Below, piece by piece: positions 7,696 to 13,616 of a stretch of DNA of 14,902 nucleotides. A program made the position numbers and the translations under genes. Every line of letters starts with the position of its first letter. The stretch's first letter is position 1. This DNA comes from Rhodobacterales bacterium UBA7416 (GTDB lineage: Bacteria > Pseudomonadota > Alphaproteobacteria > Rhodobacterales > Rhodobacteraceae). The stretch covers positions 1-14,902 of the forward strand of contig DKMK01000046.1 of NCBI GenBank assembly GCA_002469545.1. Reading direction: 5' to 3'. Under the pieces are notes generated by a model that ran no database searches, was not told where the DNA came from, and was given only the letters and a program-made list of their open reading frames with translations.

Positions 7696-8012
7696 ACGAT
7701 TTTAGTTCTGAAAAACCACGTCGCAACGAAACCCCTGAAAAATACGCTTTGCGTCTTGAAAAAAAGGGTGCGCGCGAACTTCATATACGCAAAGGATTAC
7801 GCGCACAGTTTGATATCCCCATGTCTGGCATCATCAAGGCATGTTCCGTCTTGTCACAGGCCCGCCACCTTGAATTACTTGATTTGCGCGAACGATTTCC
7901 AGACCTGAACGAAAACCGTTTCGCGTGGAAAATCTCGAAATCCTTAACCATCGACAAAGAAGCCGCACTGGTTTGGGCGCAAACCATCCTACAGTCAGAA
8001 GCAGGAGAGTAA
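7692..8012 (+). CDS. Unrecognised 106-residue charged soluble protein inside the antiporter operon
   Basis: I do not recognise this family. The 106 residues have no membrane segment and no signal peptide, so the protein is predicted cytoplasmic. The first 40 residues are very basic (RLEKKGARELHIRKGLRAQ), followed by mixed helical segments (about 44-66 and 84-102) with LLDLRERFPDLNENRFAWK (62-80) between. The start is the ATG at 7692, which overlaps the upstream stop by ATGA; there is no ribosome-binding site, so translation is probably coupled to the gene before. An in-frame start further upstream would run deep into that gene and is unlikely. Four bases separate it from the next gene. The placement between two large subunits suggests an assembly, regulatory or peripheral role, which is inference. 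It could instead be a nucleic-acid binding protein. It is a coherent reading frame with acceptable codon use. Confidence 0.72.
   Translation: MNDFSSEKPRRNETPEKYALRLEKKGARELHIRKGLRAQFDIPMSGIIKACSVLSQARHLELLDLRERFPDLNENRFAWKISKSLTIDKEAALVWAQTILQSEAGE
8003..8009 (+). promoter_or_regulatory. Strong ribosome-binding site before the 115-residue gene
   Basis: AGGAGAG lies 7 bases before the ATG at 8017. It is the strongest such site in the operon and supports the small downstream frame as a real, independently initiated gene. Confidence 0.7.
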
Positions 8013-8016
8013 GCAT

Positions 8017-8364
8017 ATGGCCAACAAACCCAAAGATAATCCAGAAGATTACCCAACGCTTGGGCGCTGGATGAATTGGGTTGACCAACCAGGAAATGAT
8101 CGCAAAATTTTCTGGGCCTTGGTTGTGGTTTGCCTCGCTTGTTTTGGCTTGGAATGGACATACGACAAGCATCCATACTTCGATATCGAAAGTGTCAAAG
8201 GCTTCTATGCCTACTACGGTTTCGTCATGTTCGCAGGACTAATCTTTGTCGCTACGTGCCTGCGGATGGTTATCAAAGTTCGCGAAGATTTCTATGGCAA
8301 CAAATCCATAGACACCGAAGAATATCCAGAAGACCAGATTGAAAGGATCGAACACGATGCTTGA
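8017..8364 (+). CDS. Small two-helix membrane protein of the antiporter operon
   Basis: This 115-residue protein has a hydrophilic N-terminus (1-30), a membrane segment near 31-48, a short loop (KHPYFDIESVKGF, 51-63), a second membrane segment near 66-86, and an acidic C-terminus (about 89-115). The stretch from the loop through the second helix to the VREDFYG end resembles, from memory, small uncharacterised membrane proteins beside MrpD-like genes in other proteobacteria; I cannot confirm this here. It starts at ATG 8017 behind a strong ribosome-binding site, and its stop overlaps the next gene by eight bases. The simplest inference is that it is an accessory subunit of the antiporter complex, possibly tied to the third large subunit. 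Confidence 0.75.
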   Translation: MANKPKDNPEDYPTLGRWMNWVDQPGNDRKIFWALVVVCLACFGLEWTYDKHPYFDIESVKGFYAYYGFVMFAGLIFVATCLRMVIKVREDFYGNKSIDTEEYPEDQIERIEHDA

Positions 8365-10081
8365 TCTTTTACACCAAATCCCAACGGCATTCCTGTTCTT
8401 CGCCGCCGCCGGCCTAATTGTATTTTTACCTCACGGTATAACCCGCAACATCGTGATGCTTGGCACGCCAATCGTTGCAGGCGCACAGATTTGGACAATG
8501 GGCATGGGCAACTTTGCCCAAATGCCGTTCTTTGGCTTTGAACTCGAACTCATGCGCATCGATAACCTGTCGCGTATCTTCGTTTTGATCTTTTGTCTCG
8601 CCGCCTTCTTGGGCAACCTTTTCGCATGGCACCTGCGCGACACGACCCAACAAGTGGCCGCATTGGCCTACGCAGGCTCCGCCATCGGCGCAGCCCTTGC
8701 AGGTGATATGATCACATTGTTTTTCTACTGGGAAGGCACGGCAATTGCATCCGTCTTCCTGATTTGGGCACGCGGCACCGAAGGGTCTTTCTATACAGGC
8801 ATGCGTTACCTCATCATCCAAATCGGATCAGGCGTCATCTTGATTGCAGGTGTGGCATTGTTCTATGCCGACACTGGTACAATCGCATTTGATAAGATGA
8901 CATTGGGCGAAGATATGTCCATGGGATCACTGGCTACATGGTTGATCTTCCTGTCATTCGGCATGAAATGCGCATTCCCATTACTGCACAACTGGCTCCA
9001 AGACAGCTACCCAGCCGCAACAATCACTGGCACCGTCATCCTGTCCGCATTCACTACCAAACTGGCGGTTTACGCACTGGCACGCGGATTTGCTGGTACA
9101 GAAATCTTGATTTACATCGGCACCATCATGGCGCTGTTCCCGATCTTCTTTGCCGAAATCGAAAACGACCTACGCCGCGTCTTGGCATACTCGCTCAACA
9201 ACCAACTTGGCTTTATGGTCGTGGGCGTCGGCATCGGCACTGAAATGGCTCTGAACGGCACCGCCAGCCACGCATTCGCGCACATCCTATACAAAGCACT
9301 GTTGTTCATGTCTGTCGGCGCAGTGATGTATCGCACAGGCACATCCAAGGCATCCGAACTTGGCGGCCTGTATCGCACCATGCCAAAAACCGCGATCTTC
9401 TGTTTGGTCGGCGCGGCATCGATTTCCGCCTTCCCATTGTTCTCGGGCTTCATCACCAAATCGCTGACCCTGTCGGCGGTGGCGCATGAACATTACACAT
9501 GGATTTGGCTGGCATTGGTTTTCGCATCCGCGGGCGTGTTGTCCCATTCTGGCATCAAAATCCCGTTCTTCACCTTCTTCGCACACGACAGCGGAAAACG
9601 CCCCGCCGAAGCACCAACACACATGTTGCTGGCCATGGGCATCACTGCATTCTTGTGTATCTTCATCGGCGTATTCCCGAACACATTGTATTCCATCCTG
9701 CCATACACGGTGGATTATCAACCCTATACGATGGAACACATTGCGGGCCAATTACAGCTATTGTTCTTCGCACTACTGGCCTTCGCCGTCATCTATCGCG
9801 CTGGCCTACACCCACCAGAGGTCCGCGCAGTTAATCTGGACACAGACGTCACCTACCGCAAAATCCTGCCCTCTGCGCTGGCCTATTTGGCATTCGTCGT
9901 TATCGCGATATTCAAAGGTTTGACTGGATTTATAAACACATCCATTCTGCGTTTTGTTGATCGTCTCCACCACAGCCACGGCCCAGACGGTTCACGCGCC
10001 GCCAGCTGGCCATCAGGCGCAATGGTTCTATCCATCGCGGCCTTGTTGGGACTGGCCCTATTTGTGATATTCTTTAGCTAA
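8357..10081 (+). CDS. Antiporter large subunit, MrpD/NuoL-like with C-terminal extension (third of three)
   Basis: Third proton-conducting subunit, 574 residues, longer than the other two. Key residues are kept: Glu126 (FYWEGTAIA), Lys204 (FGMKCAFPLLHNWL), Lys235 (FTTKLAVYA), His305, His309 and Lys313 (HAFAHILYKALLFM) and Lys368 (FSGFITKSLT). The signature LRRVLAYSLNNQLGF is at 272-286. Beyond the core are a segment near 464-482, a charged stretch (483-502), a segment near 503-528, a His-rich polar stretch (530-552) and a final segment near 553-573. This recalls the lateral helix and last helix of NuoL/MrpA. I chose the ATG at 8357, with AAGGA at 8343-8347; a TTG at 8339 is in frame but less likely. 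It ends the operon with TAA at 10079-10081, facing a convergent gene. Confidence 0.85.
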   Translation: MLDLLHQIPTAFLFFAAAGLIVFLPHGITRNIVMLGTPIVAGAQIWTMGMGNFAQMPFFGFELELMRIDNLSRIFVLIFCLAAFLGNLFAWHLRDTTQQVAALAYAGSAIGAALAGDMITLFFYWEGTAIASVFLIWARGTEGSFYTGMRYLIIQIGSGVILIAGVALFYADTGTIAFDKMTLGEDMSMGSLATWLIFLSFGMKCAFPLLHNWLQDSYPAATITGTVILSAFTTKLAVYALARGFAGTEILIYIGTIMALFPIFFAEIENDLRRVLAYSLNNQLGFMVVGVGIGTEMALNGTASHAFAHILYKALLFMSVGAVMYRTGTSKASELGGLYRTMPKTAIFCLVGAASISAFPLFSGFITKSLTLSAVAHEHYTWIWLALVFASAGVLSHSGIKIPFFTFFAHDSGKRPAEAPTHMLLAMGITAFLCIFIGVFPNTLYSILPYTVDYQPYTMEHIAGQLQLLFFALLAFAVIYRAGLHPPEVRAVNLDTDVTYRKILPSALAYLAFVVIAIFKGLTGFINTSILRFVDRLHHSHGPDGSRAASWPSGAMVLSIAALLGLALFVIFFS

Positions 10082-10112
10082 AGCATTTCGCCTTCAATTT
10101 AGGCAAATTGCT
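10082..10112. terminator. Possible bidirectional hairpin between convergent genes
   Basis: AGCATTTCGCCT (10082-10093) pairs imperfectly with AGGCAAATTGCT (10101-10112). The inner GCCT/AGGC and neighbouring TTT/AAA pairs are good, and the loop is about seven bases. It lies between the stop of the antiporter operon and the stop of the minus-strand glycosylase gene, whose TAG overlaps its right edge. There is no clear T-run, so it may be weak or act only in part. Confidence 0.42.
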
Positions 10113-10686
10113 AAAGCAGCTCCGCAATGCGTTCGCGCAGGGCAGGGATCACATCCAACTCGAACCACGGGTTCGTTTTCAACCATCGATTATTTCGCGG
10201 GCTGGGATGTGGCATGACCAACTGATCAGGCCACGTCGCCTGCCAATCAGATGCCAGCGCGGTGATGCTTTGCCCCTTGGCCACAGGCATATGCCAATCA
10301 ATCGCATACCGCCCAATAATCAATGTCAGCTCCAAATGCGGCATCAACGCCAATGCCCGTTCACGCCACGCTGGCGCGCACTCAATACGCGGCGGCAAAT
10401 CCCCAGATTTCCCAGTCCCTGGAAAACACAATCCCATCGGCAAAATCGCAATGCGCGGATTATTGTAAAACGTATCACGATTCACCCCCAACCAATCACG
10501 CAAACGATTGCCCGATGGATCATCAAACGGAATACCCTTCTCATGTGTAATTCGACCGGGGGCTTGGCCAGCAATCAAAACCTTGGCGGCATTATTCACT
10601 TTAAACAACGGGCGCGGCCCCAATGGTAAGCCCTTGCAAATATCACAGTCACGCATCTGCGTTGTCAGAGTGTCAAAATCATCCAT
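10111..10686 (-). CDS. Uracil-DNA glycosylase superfamily protein, probable Fe-S type
   Basis: Probable base-excision repair enzyme removing uracil from DNA; 191 residues from the ATG at 10686. Motif GQAPG (40-44) and the following HEKGIPFDDPSGNRL correspond to the first active-site motif of family 4/5-like enzymes, and HPSP (160-163) to the DNA-contacting loop. Four cysteines, 14, 17, 87 and 103, have the CxxC-(about 70)-C-(15)-C layout of family 4 enzymes that carry a 4Fe-4S cluster. The motif has Gln where classical family 4 has Glu (GEAPG). A TTG two codons earlier is in frame; neither start has a clear ribosome-binding site. The gene is convergent with the antiporter operon and divergent from the SseB-family gene, and appears to be a single-gene unit. 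Superfamily is fairly sure; real activity on uracil is inferred. Confidence 0.78.
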   Translation of the reverse strand: MDDFDTLTTQMRDCDICKGLPLGPRPLFKVNNAAKVLIAGQAPGRITHEKGIPFDDPSGNRLRDWLGVNRDTFYNNPRIAILPMGLCFPGTGKSGDLPPRIECAPAWRERALALMPHLELTLIIGRYAIDWHMPVAKGQSITALASDWQATWPDQLVMPHPSPRNNRWLKTNPWFELDVIPALRERIAELL

Positions 10687-10768
10687 GCCCAATTATCACC
10701 CAATGGACGCGCCAATACAAACCAATTAGCCCTTGCCACAAATTCATTCACATCATACCTACACACGC
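10687..10768. other. Short divergent spacer between the glycosylase and SseB-family genes
   Basis: This 82-base region must hold promoters for both flanking genes. On the plus strand TTGCCA (10733-10738) with TACCTA 17 bases later would start very near the ATG at 10769. On the minus strand TTGTAT with GATAAT 17 bases later would start almost at the ATG at 10686. Both pairs are weak. No ribosome-binding site is evident on either side. I see no small gene here. Confidence 0.35.
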
Positions 10769-11545
10769 ATGACACCAATCGACACAGCCCACGCGCATAT
10801 GGAAGCCAACCCAAACGACGACAACGCACGTCTGGGTTTTTACGAACGCTTAATGGACGGTGAAATGTTCATGTTATTGGAAACAGAATCCGATGGCACA
10901 AACATCAAACCTGACCTGTTCGAAGTAGACAAGCAAACATACGCCCTCGTGTTCGATCGCGAAGAACGCTTGGCCGAATTTGCTGAAAAAATAGTCCCTT
11001 TCGCCGCCATGTCTGGACGCACAATCGTGCAAATGTTGGACGGTCAAAATATCGGCCTTGGTATCAACTTGGCTGTGGCACCATCTTCCACTTTACTGCC
11101 CCCATCTGCAATTACATGGATGGCCGAAACCACCGCCAACGCACCCGCCCAAGCCGAAGCAAAACCAACAGAGGTCTTCCCTCCCGCCGCATTACCCGAA
11201 CAGGTCATCACGGCGTTGGACATGAAATTGGCCACGATGGGCGGCCTTGCCGATATCGCTTATCTGGCACAGTTCGAATACGAAGGCGGCCAACGCGCCA
11301 GCGTCATCGCATTTGTGAACGCGCGCCCAGATGCGGAAAACGCAATGGCGCGCGCAATATCTGAAACATTGATTTTCTCTGGTATCGAAGCAGGCAGCCT
11401 GGACGTTACATTCCTAAAAGCATCCGATGCTATCTGCGCAAAACTGGCCAAAAAAGGCCTACGTTTTGACCTACCTAAGCTGGAAGCGCCAACAGCTCCA
11501 GCAGCCCCCGGAATGGACCCCGCGAAGCCACCAAAACTTCGCTAA
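10769..11545 (+). CDS. SseB-family protein
   Basis: Protein of the SseB N-terminal-domain family, 258 residues from the ATG at 10769. Residues about 12-118 form the first domain, with LGFYERLMDGEMFMLLE (22-38), VFDREERLAEFA (61-72) and IGLGINLAVAPSSTLLPP (95-112). A Pro/Ala-rich linker (about 122-142) leads to a second domain (about 143-236), then a Pro/Ala-rich tail. The layout resembles the rhodobacterial SseB-like proteins found next to rodA-type operons. The name comes from an enhancer of serine-sensitivity phenotype in E. coli; the molecular role is unknown and nothing here points to type III secretion. A TTG 36 bases upstream and an ATG at 10799 are in frame. No start has a clear ribosome-binding site, so the start is uncertain. 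Its TAA overlaps the convergent reductase stop by four bases. Confidence 0.82.
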   Translation: MTPIDTAHAHMEANPNDDNARLGFYERLMDGEMFMLLETESDGTNIKPDLFEVDKQTYALVFDREERLAEFAEKIVPFAAMSGRTIVQMLDGQNIGLGINLAVAPSSTLLPPSAITWMAETTANAPAQAEAKPTEVFPPAALPEQVITALDMKLATMGGLADIAYLAQFEYEGGQRASVIAFVNARPDAENAMARAISETLIFSGIEAGSLDVTFLKASDAICAKLAKKGLRFDLPKLEAPTAPAAPGMDPAKPPKLR

Positions 11546-12477
11546 TAGCCAGCCTTCATATCCACAATATTTAAAAACAGCTCACCCGCTTCACCGCGGC
11601 GAATGTTTTCAGCAACCACATCGCACGCGGTATTTGTACGGGTCGCGGATGCTATATGGGGCGTCACTAAAACTTTAGGATGGACCCAATATGGGTGATC
11701 CTCTGGCAGTGGTTCAATTGCGAAAACATCCAACGTTGCACCAGAAACCTTACCACTATCCAAGCCATCAATCAGCGCATCATCATCAATCAACGGCCCA
11801 CGTCCGGGGTTCACAATCGCCACCCCATCGCGCATCTGCGCAATGCTGTCTGCATTCACAACATGATATGTATCAGGCGTGTTGGGCAGCAGTAAAACCA
11901 AGATATCCGATTGCGCCAATACCTGCGCCAATCCGTCATCACCACTAAAACAACCAACGCGATCATCCGTTTTTAATGACCGGCTCCAACCACATGTTTG
12001 AAACCCAAAATCCGCCAACTTGTGCGCGCAAAACATACCCAGCGCACCCAAACCCAATATCCCGACCATGCGGTCTTGGGCCAATGGCGGAATCAAACCC
12101 TCATGCCAAACACCTGGTTTGGCTGCGGCGAAATGATCCGTACCCAAATGGTGACGCAAAACATGCCCCATCACATAATCCGCCATCCCCAAAGATAACC
12201 CAGGTTCCACCATTCGCGACAGCGGCTGCGTCAGGGTTTTATTCGCGGTCGGCACCTCAACACCTGCCCACAGGCTTTGCACCAGCTTCGCATTCACAAA
12301 CGGTGTGAAATCATCCAATCCACCACTTGGCGCGTAAATGATGTAATCAACGTCCTCTGGGTTCGCGGCATCTTGGATCAGGTTGCAAACCAACCCTGCC
12401 TCGTCAAAGGCCACACGCAATTGTGCGCCGTATTCGTCCCAATCGTCAGGGTTCGCAGCATATAAAATATTCAACAT
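11542..12477 (-). CDS. ghrA: Glyoxylate/hydroxypyruvate reductase A-like 2-hydroxyacid dehydrogenase
   Basis: NAD(P)H-dependent reductase of the D-2-hydroxyacid dehydrogenase family, expected to reduce glyoxylate to glycolate and hydroxypyruvate to glycerate in the cytoplasm. It has 311 residues, matching the GhrA length. The dinucleotide-binding motif GLGALG is at 142-147 after the hydrophobic strand VGIL. The catalytic triad is visible: Arg226 (NPGRGPLID), Glu255 (DVFAIEPLPEDHPYW) and His274 (VTPHIASAT). The N-terminal substrate domain is the short GhrA type with SLWAGVE (68-74). Its ATG shares a base with the rodA stop (TAATG), so it is probably translated from the rodA message. Its TAG overlaps the end of the convergent SseB-family gene. 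Substrate is inferred from family; other 2-oxoacids are possible. Confidence 0.85.
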   Translation of the reverse strand: MLNILYAANPDDWDEYGAQLRVAFDEAGLVCNLIQDAANPEDVDYIIYAPSGGLDDFTPFVNAKLVQSLWAGVEVPTANKTLTQPLSRMVEPGLSLGMADYVMGHVLRHHLGTDHFAAAKPGVWHEGLIPPLAQDRMVGILGLGALGMFCAHKLADFGFQTCGWSRSLKTDDRVGCFSGDDGLAQVLAQSDILVLLLPNTPDTYHVVNADSIAQMRDGVAIVNPGRGPLIDDDALIDGLDSGKVSGATLDVFAIEPLPEDHPYWVHPKVLVTPHIASATRTNTACDVVAENIRRGEAGELFLNIVDMKAGY

Positions 12478-13616
12478 TATCGTGGCCTATGTATATGGGC
12501 GCTTTGCACCAATCCAAATGCGCCCAGCAATACCAACATCGCCGATCCGCCATAACTCACCAAGGGCAAGGGAACACCCACAACAGGCGCTAATCCCATC
12601 ACCATCAGCATGTTCACACTAAAATAGAAAAAGAAGGTCGCCGCCACCCCCAATGTCAACAATGCCGCAAACCGATTACGATTTTGCATTGCTGTGACAT
12701 AGCAACAAAGGATGATCAAAATATACAAAACCAACAATGTAATTCCACCAACAAAACCAAACTCTTCGGCCAAGGTCGTGAAAATAAAATCCGTGTGTTT
12801 TTCCGGCAGGAAATTCAAACGACTTTGCGTGCCCTCCATATACCCACGCCCAGAAAATCCACCAGACCCAAGCGCAATTTTTGATTGCGTAATATGATAG
12901 CCAGACCCCAATGGATCGCTGGACGGGTCCAAAAACGTCTCGATACGGCGGTACTGATAATCTTTCAGGATTTGATACGCGGTTCCCTTTGATCCAATTA
13001 CAGCCCAAACAACGCCAATGATTGCGCCAATTGCGCCACCAAAATACCACAGGCTGACACCCGCCAATAACATCACAACGCCCGCACCACCTGCCAACAA
13101 AATAGCAGTCCCCAAGTCAGGTTGATTTAAAACCAACGCCATCGGTAGAGCCGTCAAAATAAGCGGCGGTAATACCCATTGCACCTTGGATACACGTTCC
13201 TCGTCCAACCAATCATAATACAGCGCAACAATCATAACCAATGCGATTTTCATCAACTCACTTGGTTGCAATTTCATAAACCCTAAATCAATCCACCGCT
13301 GGGCACCTTTACCGGTTGCTCCAAAATATTCGACGTAAAACAGCAATGCAATGCCCACAAGATATGCGGGCACTGACAGGCTTTTCCAAACAGAAATAGG
13401 CGTAAACCCAATAATAATCATGGCAATGAACCCAACGCCAAACCGCATAACTTGTGGCTCAGCCCACGTACTGAACTTGCCACCGGCCACGGAAAACAGC
13501 ATCAAAAACCCTGCGCTGCATACCGCCACCAACAGCAATGCCAAAGGCCAGTGAAAATACAAAATCTTTCGAAACCCCGATGGAATTTTGTGGTGATCGT
13601 TTAACAAACTACTCAT
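12477..13616 (-). CDS. rodA: RodA, elongasome peptidoglycan glycosyltransferase (SEDS family)
   Basis: SEDS-family enzyme that polymerises lipid II into glycan strands during lateral wall growth, working with PBP2 in the inner membrane. It has 379 residues and about ten membrane segments. Family landmarks are GAQRWIDLGFMKLQPSELMK (104-123), NQPDLGTA (164-171), GSGGFSGRGYMEGTQS (250-265), LPEKHTDFIF (270-279) and the C-terminal PLPLVSYGGSAM. Trp108 and Asp276 sit in the positions of residues shown to be essential in other RodA proteins. The N-terminus up to about 17 is cytoplasmic. The start ATG overlaps the PBP2 stop by ATGA, so the polymerase and transpeptidase are translationally coupled, as expected for partners. 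The stop shares a base with the reductase ATG. Confidence 0.95.
   Translation of the reverse strand: MSSLLNDHHKIPSGFRKILYFHWPLALLLVAVCSAGFLMLFSVAGGKFSTWAEPQVMRFGVGFIAMIIIGFTPISVWKSLSVPAYLVGIALLFYVEYFGATGKGAQRWIDLGFMKLQPSELMKIALVMIVALYYDWLDEERVSKVQWVLPPLILTALPMALVLNQPDLGTAILLAGGAGVVMLLAGVSLWYFGGAIGAIIGVVWAVIGSKGTAYQILKDYQYRRIETFLDPSSDPLGSGYHITQSKIALGSGGFSGRGYMEGTQSRLNFLPEKHTDFIFTTLAEEFGFVGGITLLVLYILIILCCYVTAMQNRNRFAALLTLGVAATFFFYFSVNMLMVMGLAPVVGVPLPLVSYGGSAMLVLLGAFGLVQSAHIHRPR

Noticed and set aside
7781..8176. 131-residue minus-strand open frame opposite the two small operon genes
   Set aside because: Considered as an alternative to the small plus-strand genes. The plus frames have the operon overlaps and a strong ribosome-binding site, and the minus frame has neither.
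8426..8821. 131-residue Cys-rich minus-strand open frame
   Set aside because: Lies wholly opposite the third large subunit; the Cys/Gly richness is what antisense of its codons produces.
9287..9751. 154-residue minus-strand open frame inside the third large antiporter subunit
   Set aside because: It is antisense to a well-supported coding frame, its composition is a shadow of that frame, and no ribosome-binding site or family motif is seen.
10108..10629. 173-residue plus-strand open frame opposite the glycosylase
   Set aside because: The minus strand carries the conserved glycosylase motifs; the plus frame is rich in Arg/Pro/His/Gln, typical of a shadow.
2064..11545. Possible drift from G-rich to C-rich coding strand along the antiporter operon
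   Set aside because: Hand counts of a few 60-base lines gave mixed signs (some early lines also had more C than G), so no skew switch can be claimed.
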